Part shown: positions 1 to 12,750 of the stretch, in pieces
Layout: each line of letters starts with the position of its first letter
How positions within the stretch are numbered: the first letter of the stretch is position 1
DNA from: Rotaria socialis
Lineage: Eukaryota > Rotifera > Eurotatoria > Philodinida > Philodinidae
Length of the DNA: 64,000 nt
Reading direction: 5' to 3'
Assembly: GCA_905331475.1 (NCBI GenBank)
Contig: CAJNYU010002706.1
Coordinates: forward strand, 248,001-312,000
Made by a program: the position numbers and the translations under genes
The notes under the pieces: model-generated
The model's database searches: none
Seen by the model: the letters and a program-made list of their open reading frames with translations, nothing else
Told to the model about the DNA's origin: nothing

Positions 1-124
1 TTTAAACTTTTAATATGTCTAAAAATTATCGAACATTTAACTCGCTATTTTATTTTCGATAATAAAAGAATTCTCTTGGCGACAACAAAATAGAACAAAT
101 AAAAGATGGATTAGCTATGTTTTC

Positions 125-2992
125 TTAAGAGATTTGCAATAAAACATTCATTTTCGTTCTCAAAATCATTACTTTACTTCTAATAAAAACAATATATATA
201 TATACACATATACCTACAGGTTAATGCTCGATTGACCATTGCCAATTTATCAATCAGTTGTTCTAATTGATGAACTTGCACATCATCATGATCATCAGTA
301 GCGGATTCATTTAGTCTATATAATTAGTAAGAAGAAAAAATGAATCAAAATCAATGTAATTATAATATTTCATTTTACTGTAGTTTGCTCAATATACTAG
401 CGGAAAGTTGAACTAATTTGTTTGCTAATCGTTTTCCATTTTCGCGTAATAGATCATATTGCTTCTAAGATATACGTACTATTATTTATTTATCATTGTT
501 ATAAAAATCAAAGAAATTATGATTACCTCTTTAAGACTATATTCACTTGTGCTCAGTGTTTTATATTGTTCTTCATCATTGACGGTTGATATAACAGTTT
601 TCCGACATGTGAAGAGTGGCGCTTCATGTTGCTTTGAACTTGCGGGTAAAACTTGTTGATCTAATGATGGCAATATTGTTCGTGTTCCTAACATATCTTG
701 CAGCTGAAGTTTAACACTTTTTCTCGCTTTTGGTTGAACATGTAACTGTAAATGTGCCGGTTCTTTTTTACTATGACTACTTGGACTATAAGAACACGAA
801 GCACTCATTATATCGCTTTCATACAATTGTTTTGTTGTAATTTGAGATAATTCTTCGATTTTCGCTTTTGCATGTGCTCGACGTAAGTGAACTGTTCGAT
901 TCATCTGCCTACTTGGATGAATAACTGATGATGAAAGTGTTGTTGTTGGTTTTGAGTTTTTACCTGGTGAAATTTTTAATAAAATTTGTTTTTGGCTATA
1001 TTTTGATGCGAATGATGAAGGAATAGATTTTTTGTGATCTAATATACATAACTTATCTATAGAAAATTTGATTACATCTATTTTTGTATTATTACTCTGA
1101 TTAGGATCGATTGTATCTGATGAAAAAGTCTGTTGTTCATAATGAACATTTACTGGTGTTGTTTTATCTACGATTGACTTGTGTTGAAATAAGTCTGACG
1201 AACAAATTTGGTCATATATAGTTGTCTGATATTGGTTATAAGACTGAGACGAAGAATACAGAGGCTTTTGAGGCTTAAAAAGATAATTTTCCATAGAATT
1301 TTGATTAGAAGATATCAATTGACTATTGGCGGCTTTGATAGTCAGATGTTTAATAGAAGCAGAACTTCCTTCCAATTTCGATCTATATTAATATGAGTTT
1401 ATTCATAAGCAATCCATACAAGATTCAATATTTACTTCTGTGAATTTTCTATTTTTTGTCGAAGAGTATTTTTAGTTGGAAAAGGTTTTATTTCCAACGT
1501 TGGTGAAATAACTTAAATACAACACATGAGAAAAGTTCTTATCTTGTTTGAGAACAGTTTTTACCGAAACATTCCGCTGGTTTTATTTTCATTTTTGGTA
1601 ATATAACTGGTTTTTGTTGATATTGAACAGTCGATGAAGGAATGAGACAATTATATGGCTTATCTTCCAGCTCGTTACGTATGCTATGATGGCTGTTATT
1701 TCCAACTGAAGTTTGAGATAGTAATGGTGAGTCGTATGAATTCGTTTGAACATTCAAATCAATAATAGGACGATTAATCATTGGTGTTGCTGAGAATCCT
1801 AATCGATCCATATAAAATGTTTCATGAAGATATTTTGTTTGATTTTGATTTTTTTTAATTGACGATAAAGTATTAGTTTTTTGTTCTGGCTCATAATCTT
1901 CTTGAATATCAGTCTCATCTTCAATAATGTAAGTACCAGCATCGCTAAGTGCATCTGCATCATGATGGTTTGATAATGGCACCAAAAAATTCGATATTTC
2001 ATTATCATACAGTTGAGCATTCGATTGAAAATCAAGATTTTCTTCGTCGTTCATGATCTTGTCAAATCTATGAAGTTCCTAGAAAGAACATTAAGATTGA
2101 TCATCATCATTCGATTTCATGCTTTCGGATCTTACCGATTTTATTAATGTACGATAGGAATTTTTTTCGGAAGATGGAAAATCTAAATTAACTTAAAATA
2201 TAAAATGTTTTAAGAAAATCTTTCTCCAAGGTAATATGAAAGAATATTTACGATTCTAAAAAAACGAAAGAAAAAATACTTAATTTTTTTGTAATCTTTC
2301 TCATGCATACATCTCTGAGTGATTCGTTTTCTGTTGTTTTTATCATTGTTGATGGATTTCGAAGACCATTTTGATCATCTTCATACGGATTCGGCAAAAG
2401 TGACGACTAAAAGAGAAGAACCGATGCATTGAGATTTATTTTCATGCATTCAATTTCCCATACCTATCTTTTATAGAAAAAAAAATAAACAAGAACCTAT
2501 CTCTATTTGGTTAACATATCCTACGATATGAAATGATTCACTATGGTTATTACTTTACTCATATGATCTGCTTCAAAATTTTATTCTTATAAATATATTT
2601 CACTGTCATTGTTAGTCGATAGTGAACAACTTCCATCATCGATTGACAGAAACGAATCAGCTTATTAATAAATCCGACAAAAATCTCATAATTATTCATA
2701 AAGATGAATAGAAATCATCTAGAAAGAGGAGCACAACTCTCATCATGTTTTTCTCATTTTCTACGAATCTATTCGTCAATTGATATTTGTCGTCGATATC
2801 ATTACAATATCGAAATGTAAAAAGTGTGTACCTTACTCTCTATTTTAATAAACTGATAAACAATCGTATTAATATATATGTTCCTCTGGAATATCTAATA
2901 TTTTTTCTTTGAAAATCAAAACTAACCTTTGAATGATTTGGATAAAATCGGCGTAAAGAATTTGCCCATCGTTGAACATTTATTTGATCCAT
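125..2992 (-). CDS. Unrecognised nine-exon protein, about 645 aa, mostly disordered
   Basis: Exons in coding order: 2992-2927, 2406-2280, 2191-2136, 2078-1565, 1511-1436, 1382-527, 464-379, 315-214, 179-125. The lengths sum to 1938 nt, every junction has GT/AG and the phases agree throughout, which supports the model. The start is MDQINVQRWANSLRRFYP. The middle is rich in Ser, Asn, Gln and acidic residues with no domain I recognise. The last three exons are charged and helix-prone (KQYDLLRENGKRLANKL; VHQLEQLIDKLAMVNRAL), probably a short C-terminal coiled coil. The last exon (179-125) is the least certain; the gene might instead run off the left edge. Function unknown. Introns are about 50-130 bp except the first, about 520 bp. 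Coding is confident; identity is not. Confidence 0.75.
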
Positions 2993-5900
2993 CGTTCTAT
3001 GACCAATATTAATTTGTTGTCTCTTGCGTTTTTTTCTTCTTAACTATTTCAAATAGGTCTCATACGTATACATATGATCGATACTATCAATGAAAAAGGC
3101 CCTCTAGTTCATGAACATTTTTCAAACTGAACTGCTCGCTCGAGAAAATCAGTCAAGTGTATCAACAAATAGACATACGTAATGAGAAACAAAATATTTT
3201 CGTGATGAATAATTTTTTATTTTATTGTGAAAAAGATTTAAACGACACAGTCAACATACAAAAAATCTACGCTGATTTATAACATAAAAAGAACAAAAGT
3301 CAAATTCTTCGAGGCATTTGTTTTAAACAAAATCATACGACTCGAAATACAAGTGAAATATATGCAGATTTATTTAGTCCAATATATCAATATAGTTATT
3401 AACATACAAGACAATATTTCTTTTATATTTTTTTCATGGAAAACATACAATGCAACAAAATTTTTGTTTTAAACATTCAAAATTAAAAGATAATAATTAG
3501 CTAAACTTCTTATAGCGCAAAATTGACTTGATATCTTTTGAAAGATGTAGATGAATTATATGTTGAGAGGAAACCAACACATTCAATTAAAATCGAATTC
3601 AAGTCTTTTTTATTTTAGTCGATAATACGGAAATGTTTCAAGCTTTTATTCATATAGCTAGTAACAAGATGTTTTATTTCAATTTAGAAACGAAAAGATG
3701 TAAGGGTATTTGTATTTTAGGCATTGTTTTGAATTAATTAATTTCTCATCAATCGCACCACTGTTTTTTAAATTACAGCAGAGTTCACTTCATATTCTAT
3801 GCTTTTGATAAGATTAAATTTATTTTAATTTAAGATAGGAGTGAGCTGATCACTGCTTTATGAAGTCAATTAAAATCCTGGCATACGCTAATTATTAATG
3901 TTTCTCCTATTCAAAAAATAAAACTGTAAAAATAATGTTTTTCTAACATTAACAGAATACCAAGTGATGAAGTAAATTGATTACAACGATTTCTCTTCGT
4001 TTCTTTTTCTATTGACGATCCTTTACTCGGTATAATCCTGAAAAGAGTATGAATACTTTTAGTACTATTATAAAAATAGTGTTTTAATTTAGAAATTAAT
4101 TTGATATTCTTCACTAACACGGATTTTACCTCGATTAACATGCATACGTTCTGTATTTGGATGATAATACAAAGAATAAATTGATAATTCATTTATAATT
4201 TTGTATATGATGAATACGTTGAAAGCAATATAACTTTTCTTTATTTATTTGCTAATCGTAATATTCATTTAGGTTTATTATAGACAAATTCATGATGGCA
4301 TAGTTGATGCTTTTTAAATTTATGTAATTCAATAAGTTATCCGTTGGAATTCCATCTTTCAGTAGCATTTGCCACTTTATCATCTATGCATGAAAGTCTA
4401 CGCTAGTAGAAAGTTAACTTTTTCGATTATAGTGGCATCAATTTTACGACGATAAAAATCAATCACTCAAGATTCAAAACTATCATTTGAAATCTAGAAT
4501 AAAATGAAAAAATTACTTTGCAAATTTAATAAATTTTGATCTTTAAAATAAGGAACGCTTCTTTATCGAATGAAAACTAACGGTAGTCGATGATTTCCAA
4601 AGTAATATCATTTTATGTTACGAACAAACATTGGAAGCTATTGTTTTATGGTGTCAAAAAATAATATAAAACTTGAACGAAACTTACTTACATTAGAAAA
4701 AAAGGAACCGCCAGTCGTAAATTTTCTGCTTAATATTGAAATAAAAATTTATATTCAATCGACAAGTTCATGATTCATCGGATATGACCTTTATAAAGTG
4801 TTTTGCTCCTTGACAATGTTCCTTGACAACTAACGACTCTCATTAGAATTTCATTAATCTTGAGCATTGTACTGTATCTGTTGATCAAAATGATGGATTG
4901 CACTGATCGATTGTCAATAGGAAAATGAAGAGACATATTAGATATGTTTTGATCCCTATCAAAAATAATTTAGAGAAATCACAGAAATTAAAGTAAAAAA
5001 TGATGTAGTAAATTACAAGTTATCATGGGAAATACAAGGAAATATAAGACTAGTTCAATTGAAAATACTCGATATTGTCGTATTTTAGCGTCATCTGCCG
5101 GAAGATCGATACGTCAAATATATAAATTATTTCGATTTGTACTGTGAAAATAATTACGAAAGTATATTCAATTTGAACCTAATTAAGACAGTCAAAGTAA
5201 CAATTTCATCGAAGAGTATTTTGCATGTTGACAAAAAAAAGAGATTTTCGGATGATTTTGTGTTTTTCAATGAAATCTTTCAATGTTGTTGAATCTTGTC
5301 GAGCTTCTGATGGATGTGATCAATATAATTTATTTGGAAGTCTTAATCGATTTTTAATGACGTAGAATAAAATTTAATCAATTCAATTTTTTTGAACCTG
5401 TATTCCGTCTCATTAAAAGCTACTTCCAATGTGTGAGAAAACACTACAAAAAGAATTTTATCATTCATATAGTTTGTCTCTCTTCGGATTTTTTTGATTG
5501 CTTCATAGTATACATTTTTTTAATGTTTAATTCCTTCTGCAATTATCTCTACAGATATACTTTTCACTCTTATACAGTGTATATGTATTTTCCTGCCCCG
5601 ACACCACAATTTGAAATTTTTCATTGTAAAATTACAGAAATATTAAACATTTTCTTCAAACTTCTTTACGTTGATTTGTGGATTAGTAAAAAAAGATATT
5701 GACAGTCTATACAGCTTGAAATACTGAAAATTATCAGATTTCTTACATGGCAGACCGCGTTCATGCCGTTTGATTGTTGACAAGATAAATTATATATATA
5801 CGTATATGTACATATCTTCTTTAAGATTTGCTAAACAGAGACATCTATCGTTGAACACAGCCATCCGTTTTTCAAAAAAGTGATGATTTCGATCCAATAA

Positions 5901-6088
5901 GTACCAATGGAACGAAAGCTCGAAATCGATTGATCTAACATATTTCCTTTTGCAATGCATATATAATTGTATATCTAGCGCTTTTTAATGTACTAGACAG
6001 ATTGTAACAAGTGTTTAGAAGAAAATATTTCATGTCACACAATTCTAGTATATGATCATTCATTGTTGTGTATGAACGAATTTGGACC
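2993..6088. other. Intergenic, no gene supported
   Basis: About 3.1 kb of AT-rich sequence between the divergent genes at 2992 (-) and 6089 (+). It should hold both promoters, but I see no convincing TATA box or conserved block. Short open frames (3911-4192 minus, 5433-5702 plus) have low-complexity, Ile/Phe/Tyr-rich translations and no splice context. Confidence 0.6.
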
Positions 6089-9000
6089 ATGGTTGATAAT
6101 GAAAAACGCGAAAATCTGGCGAATGCCCGTCGACAAGTTAGTTTTCATTTTCGATGTTTTATTCAATTAATCATTTTATTTTAAGTTAAAAAAATTTCGT
6201 GATCAACATCAGTCAAATTCTTCTGAAACAAGTGTTGCTGAAGATGTTGATTCTATCCATGGAGTAAATTTTCGTTTTCCTAGTCAATCTATTTATCATT
6301 GACTTTTTCTTTTCCTAGACATCTATCAATTCGTCTCTAAATTACAATACCGTGTCAGTTTATTTCAGTTTCTAAATATCTATCAATTCGTCTCTAAATT
6401 ACAATACCGTGTCAGTTTATTTCAGTTTCTAAATATCTATCTAATTCTTTCTTTCACTAGACAACCAATGGTAACTGGTTCAGGTATGCCCGATGGAATT
6501 CATCAAAATATATTGAAATCACCCATCGCTGTATCAGAGGTAAGTAATAGACGTTCGACAAAGTCATGATATTTGGACATACAATAACTAATAAAATGTA
6601 AATATTTAAGGAGCAAAATCGTCAATATGTTCGACCGATTGAAAATCAAAGTCAACAACGATCTTCTCGTCTTGAAGGACAACGATCGTCCACTGGAACA
6701 AGTACTACGGTAGTTATTGCACTAATGAGAAAAAGTTCACAACAGGTAACTTAGTTTTTAGTCTGGTCGTTCGAACTTAAGTTCAGTTGATAGTGAAGAG
6801 AAATTGCGCCGTGATGTAAATCAGTTACAAGAACAACTTGAAGTAAATATTTACGACTCATCGATGGTTGGCTTTCATTTGATTGAAAATCATTCTTATT
6901 AGATACATGTACAAACAATTGGAATGCTAGTAGCAGAAAAAAGTGATGTATCAGCTAAATTAGGCCAATCATTTAAACAACTTGAACGTAAACAAGGTGA
7001 AATGGATGAATTACATGGTCGTTTAAAAGCCTCACGAGAGCGTGTACAAGAACTTGAAAAACAAATATCAAATTCAACTTCAAATCTACAAAAACGAGAA
7101 TTGGTCTGTATAGCTTATTTTCTTTAAAGTTTCTTATTCAAACGCTGCGTTTTTTATCTTTAGGCAGCAAAAGAATTCGATAAAGAAAATGATCGATTGA
7201 AAATAGAAAATATTCGACAAAGGTTTAATTCTTCGTAGGATAAAATTAATTTTATAAATTCATTATTTCAGTCAATCCATTGAAGATTTGAAACAAAGTA
7301 TCAATGAACTTAATGAAAAACTTCATAATCGACAAACTCTTGTTGATCAATTAACTATACAACTTGAAGAATCAAAACAACAATGTCAAGTTTGTTATTA
7401 GTTTAAAAAAAGAAATAATTTTACTATCTATTAATATAATTTAGAAACCTAATGAGACATCAGTTATAGAAAAACAACTGAATGAACTAAAACAAACAAT
7501 TGAATTTAAAGACAGCCAAATAGAGGAAGTGAGCAATGTTTCAAAAATCATTTTATTTTGCGTCATTCAGGTTGAGTGAAGAGAGGAATTCGGAAGCATT
7601 CATTAGTACAGCTTCTTCGTGCATTAGTAATATATCTACCAATGTAGTTCATTAAGAATCAATTAAACAGCTATTATCAAGTCAATATCCTATGATACAA
7701 TCTATCCTAATATTAGAAAGTATCGGTCTAAATATTTCATCAGAATATTATTATGATGATAGAAAAGAAAAAAATCTTATTAATATGCACTTGAAAAACT
7801 ATTGCAAAGATTCTTCAAAAATGTATTACGATCTGCTCTGTAAATTTTTTGACGTAAATATGACATTAAACACTTCCTTTTTCTTTCGTTGAATAGTGCC
7901 AAAATCAATTAACGTTAATTAAGCAATGAAAAATAATAGAAAGATTTGTTTTCTTCAAAAGAATAAAGATTCTTAGTAAATGCAATCGAGCCAAAGAAAA
8001 TCTAAACAATAGATCAATATTTATAAACACGTTATAAACATAGTCGCATAATATATTCTATGTCAATAGGAACAAAATTTTTTTGTAAACCAACAAAAAA
8101 CAAATAAACATTTATTTTACTTAACAATTGATGAACTTCGTGTTAAAACGTCATTTGCTTTTCATGAGAATAGTCTGGTATACCTCAATTTTAACACTTT
8201 ACTTAAAACCAGACTCAACACGAACCGCCATTTGATGTTTCATCTGAACAGTTGGCATCTGTAATTTTGATCGATCAAAACAGTTAAAGCATACTGGAAA
8301 AAAAACAGCCATTTAGTAGATATAAGATAAAACTCTTGTTTAGATAGGAATATATCATAGTAGACCAAATGAGTAGCAAAAATTGGCTTAATTTATATGT
8401 GCACATTACCATGAGCCGTCGCATTCAATTTAGTTGCAAATGTAATTATAATAATATCTCAATTTTGAAATATATGGATGGAAAAAATAAGATTCTCAAC
8501 TTCTGTGTTAAGTAACACGAAATATCGAAAAGTAAATTAAACATAGTTAATACAAGCTGATTGTAAAGAATATGTAGTTTTCAAATGATTATCTTCATAT
8601 TGACGATACGGTGAACACAAGATTAGTTCTATTGAATATAAAAATAGTTGATGCATTAAACTTATTTTCGTTTTCTATTCATCTTCAAAAAAGATCTCTT
8701 CGTCGATCAACCGAATGCGTTCCGATAATGAACAATTCCAACAATATAATATAAATATGCAAAATCATATCAAAGAGTTAAATCAACAGGTATGTAAGAT
8801 TAAAAGTATCTAACAGTTATAGAATCGTGTCTATTTCAGATAGTTCAATTAACTGAGAGAAATAATTTTCTACTGAATGAAAATGATGCAATGAAAATAG
8901 CTTATCCAATGAACTTATCTGATCAGTGTTCATTAGTCGATCATACTAATCTTCAACAAGAAAATAATTTTTATCGTAACGCCATAGAACAATGGTCGAA

Positions 9001-11238
9001 TCGATATGAAGAATTAAAATCAAAATTAGATGCAATGACTATGTACTTTATCTTTTATTGTTTTGTTAATCCGATTCAAGTTTTTTTAGATTATTAAGTA
9101 AAAAAGATGAAATCATTGTTGAACTTGAAACAAATAATAATAATGATGCAAACGGTCAACATCCATCAATAGAATTTCAAGAAAATTTTCATAAAATAGT
9201 AATCAATATTAAAATAATATTTTCAAAAACAGCAACATTATTTTTTATTTTTAGTCAAATGAAAATATTAATTTAAAAAAGCAAATCGAATATTTAAAAG
9301 GATATCAGTCAAACTTGAACAATGAACAACCAACTCAAACTGATGATCAATCGATGAATTTATCGTTATTAAAAGATATCAACGATAACAATCAAGTTCA
9401 ACAAATGAATCTTGTAAACATTATTTTTGTACATTTTTCATGGGAAAATATTTCTTTTTTTGAAGGATCAAGTAAATGAAACCATGCGTGAAAATATTGA
9501 TTTAAAAGCTCGTATAGAACACCTTGAACATGTAATTCAACAATTACAAAGTGAAACTGAAACAATAGGTATACATCTAGCATAGGTTTTGAACGTTTTT
9601 CCTGTTTAGTTTCTATTTAAAATGAAACTAGGTGACTACATCTATTTATATCAGCAACAACGTGAACAACTTCAAAAACGTTATCAAGAAAAAGATATTT
9701 ATATTCAACAATTAACGCACGATCGAATGAGTTTGCAAGTAATTTTTTTTTAACTTTTGCTGTCATCAGAATAGAAAATAAAATATTTTTTAATTTTTTA
9801 ATCTAGAAAAAAATATCAGAATTAGAAATATTATTTGTCCAGATTTTAAACATACCAATGACAAATTTAACTCAATTAGAAAAATCTAACACTCAAATGT
9901 CATTAACACAAGTTAATATGAATTCGTCTATGGAATTAACATGTAATACAAAGGATATTCGTAAGTTCTAAAAACTGAACATACGTATATCAAATCGGAC
10001 AATCGATGACTTTAATCCAATAGAGTTCACATATGCTTTAAACTCGAAATGTAACATAGTCGTTGACAATACACAATTGAGTTTATAATCGTACTGCCAT
10101 ACTTTGTTATAAATTAATATTTAACAGAATTAGTTAAACTGTGACTAGCATTTTATTTCATTCGAAAATCGAACTAATATTAGTGGCAATAGGATAGATT
10201 CGAGAGTTCTGCCTATTATGACTTATCTCTCTGGAAAAGTAACGATGATAAAGTTGATGTTTTAGAATATTTTTCGAACGAATAGAATCGATATAAAATC
10301 GAACTTTTTTAATATAATATATCAGTGTTTTGCGGACACAAATTCAAATGAATAATCGCTTAGAACTAGAATGAAAAATTGTAATCAGCGTTCCGAACAT
10401 TGCCTTAGTCATAATGAACATAACATTGAAAAGTTCTATTTCTCTATATTCTAAATATATTTTATCATAATGAATGATAATACCATTTTATTGGTCTTAT
10501 TTTCTACTTGAATAGATTTTTTTATGAAAATCTTACTTTTAGAAGAATTCCGAACAATGAATCATCCGTTGTTGTCATCATCAACAACCAATAATCAGAT
10601 AATGCCTTTACATAGCGATAAACCTACTGATTCGAAATTTTCAATGTTAAGCGACGAGACAAAATTACGTATTTTTGAATTAATCAAAGAATTACAACAG
10701 ACTAATATATCATCTGTACAGCATGATAGTTCATCAAGCATCAAATTGGCGTTTGTCGATTCGAGTTTGTATACATGCTCAACATGTTCAGGTTTCATTC
10801 AATCAGTATAAAATTCATTGTTCCTTTTGTTTTCATTGTAAAATAAAAATATTTATAATTACTCTTGTTTTTACTTTAATTTCATCTTTTATTACAGTAT
10901 ACGGAAGTGAAGTTTGCTCTATTTATTATTTCTTTTCATTGCTTTTTTGTTGTTGTTGTTGTTGACTTCTAAACATGGTTTGTTGTTTCTTTGTTCTCTT
11001 GTGTCGAATATTCATTAAATTCAGGTACAGGAAGATCTAGATAAATGCGAAGCAATATTTATTATTTGTATATTTCTAAGATTTTGTTGTTAATTTCCAA
11101 TTAAATTAATTTTCATTTTTCTTTTGATTTATATTGAACATAGATGATCATCAATTGTGGAAGAGAATATTATCTCGTTGCATTGAATTGAATCAAAAAG
11201 AAACATTTGATTATGCTTCTGGGAATGATCAATTTGAG
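6089..11238 (+). CDS. GOLGA2: GM130/golgin A2-like cis-Golgi coiled-coil tether
   Basis: GM130 family proteins coat cis-Golgi membranes, bind GRASP65 and p115, and tether vesicles. Exons read: 6089-6136, 6186-6263, a probable micro-exon 6319-6353, 6461-6539, 6611-6709, 6762-6842, 6903-7103, 7164-7222, 7272-7389, 7445-7528, 8694-8789, 8840-9042, 9090-9198, 9255-9413, 9466-9568, 9632-9738, 9807-9960, 10543-10791, 11144-11238; phases agree. Identity rests on three family blocks: the N-terminal basic helix (NARRQLKKFRDQHQSN, resembling the p115-binding start of GM130), the coiled-coil block IHVQTIGMLVAEKS, and the near-diagnostic LEHVIQQLQSETETIGDYI followed by LYQQQRE. Most of the rest is heptad-like. 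About 700 residues against about 1000 in vertebrates. The 3' end is uncertain: the 10543 exon can read to a stop at 10811, or splice in phase to 11144-11238 (ending GNDQFE) and beyond. Confidence 0.88.
6321..6443. repeat. 57-bp tandem direct repeat inside the golgin gene
   Basis: A 57-bp unit starting ATCTATCAATTCGTCTC occurs at 6321-6377, again at 6378-6434, and a partial third copy starts at 6435. The copies look identical. The first overlaps the putative micro-exon 6319-6353. Confidence 0.9.
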
Positions 11239-12153
11239 GTAAAATATGAAGATTTTTTTATTAGACGAATATTCCCAATTAGCTCCATGAGATTCATCAG
11301 ATGATGACAGGTCATACGAAATTAACTGGACAATAGTATTCAGTCAAGTGCTACATAAGAACTACTATGTTCTGTATTGATCATATGAAAAAAGATCATT
11401 TCTCAAGGGACAATATTTGTAGTTTTTAACAATGACTATTCTAAAGAATCCATATATGGATTGTATAAGTATTCACATTTATAAATTTACGCATGATCAA
11501 GATATATTTATGTATACCCAAGGATAGTAAAGTAACACGAGCGAAAAATTCTTCTTCTTATTTTTGCAGATATTTTTCCAAAAGAATATAGAAAAAAAGA
11601 ATTGCTGTTCTATGGCAGATATATTGATAAGAACATTGAAGATGATCATGCATGAAGCAACTTGGAGTATAGGAATCGAACGATGAGTTGTAATTGATGA
11701 TAATGATAGTCACATGCTTTAAGGCGTCTTAATATGATTTTCTCTGAGCAATTAACAAGAATCCCTATGCATATGGAGTAAAGCAAAAATAAACCAGATG
11801 ACGAAAGACACTTAGCGAAAAAACAAATTAATAATTATCATCAGTAAACCAAGAGGTTTTTAATAGATGTGATTGAAGTTGTTCTTCTCAGTTTCTAAAG
11901 AGATTTTCAGATGAGAAATGCAAAAAACTTTTATTTTTCATTCTGTTACCTTTTGTTTTTGACTACAGATAAAACAATCGTAAAAGTATAGTCAAGCATC
12001 CAAATAACGACAGTATGATCATTAATAAATCCATATTATTTTTTGTATTTATTCAACATAAGATATGAATAATATTGTCACATCAGGGTGTAGTTGTCAT
12101 TAATAAATTCTGTAAAGAAAAACATCAATAGTTATACAATTTAGTGATTGATC
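11239..12153. other. Convergent intergenic gap, possibly golgin 3' end
   Basis: Between the golgin (+) and the membrane protein (-). A pyrimidine-rich acceptor just before 11570 opens a frame of about 40 codons ending near 11686, a possible terminal golgin exon that I could not confirm. Otherwise nothing recognisable. Confidence 0.4.
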
Positions 12154-12750
12154 TCAAGTTACATCTTCTATTTCCGCTTCGTAATTAACAAATGTTGAGT
12201 TTGATATTAATGAAATAAGAGATTCAACAGTTGCTGTTATTGTTATTGTTTGTGATTGACTGTAACCGGACCAAAAAAAACCATAAAATGTGGCTAAAGC
12301 AATGGCTAGTAATGATATAGATATTAAATAACTAAAAACCAGTAATAAGCGTAAAACTTTTTTTCGTATTAAATTATCTCCTTGTGGTAATGGTAAAGGT
12401 GATATTTGAAAATCATTGGATAATGAAACATTTTTTGCAATACTCATCCAAAGACTTTGTCGTCGTGTTGCTAACGCTGTTGTTTGTAAACTTTTTCGAC
12501 GTGATAATAAACTATTAAGAATGATTGCCGATGAACGACGTTTCGCTGACATTGATGTTGTCTTCATTTTACCATCAAAAGATGATGATAATGATTGAAT
12601 TGTTCCCTGACTTGTTCCCATTGATGAATATGGGATACGAACAAAACCTGATGATTCGTCATTCAATTTTAATGTTATTGGCGGTAGACGTATTTTTGAA
12701 TTGGTACTATTGTATTCTTGAGAAGTTCGCAACTGTAATGGATTAGCCAT
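12154..12750 (-). CDS. Intronless single-pass membrane protein with three RRxS sites, 198 aa
   Basis: One open frame of 198 codons with the first Met at 12750; no intron is needed. Residues 1-128 form a Ser/Thr/Arg-rich, probably cytosolic tail with three regularly spaced basophilic-kinase consensus sites: RRSS (71-74), RRKS (84-87) and RRQS (97-100), target serines 74, 87 and 99. A hydrophobic span at about 133-160 follows a basic RKK, so positive-inside logic predicts a cytosolic N-terminus. The short C-terminal tail (about 161-198) contains an NST glycosylation sequon and ends acidic. I do not recognise the family. Coding is likely given length, composition and domain-like organisation, but no homolog could be checked. 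Confidence 0.6.
   Translation of the reverse strand: MANPLQLRTSQEYNSTNSKIRLPPITLKLNDESSGFVRIPYSSMGTSQGTIQSLSSSFDGKMKTTSMSAKRRSSAIILNSLLSRRKSLQTTALATRRQSLWMSIAKNVSLSNDFQISPLPLPQGDNLIRKKVLRLLLVFSYLISISLLAIALATFYGFFWSGYSQSQTITITATVESLISLISNSTFVNYEAEIEDVT

Noticed and set aside
3911-4192. 93-codon minus frame
   Set aside because: Ile/Phe/Tyr/Lys-rich translation, no motif, no splice partners; typical of AT-rich noise.
5433-5702. 89-codon plus frame upstream of the golgin
   Set aside because: Hydrophobic low-complexity translation, no splice signal linking it to the golgin start at 6089.
7692-7892. 66-codon frame in the large golgin intron
   Set aside because: Not flanked by usable splice sites in phase, and not coiled-coil-like as the flanking exons are.
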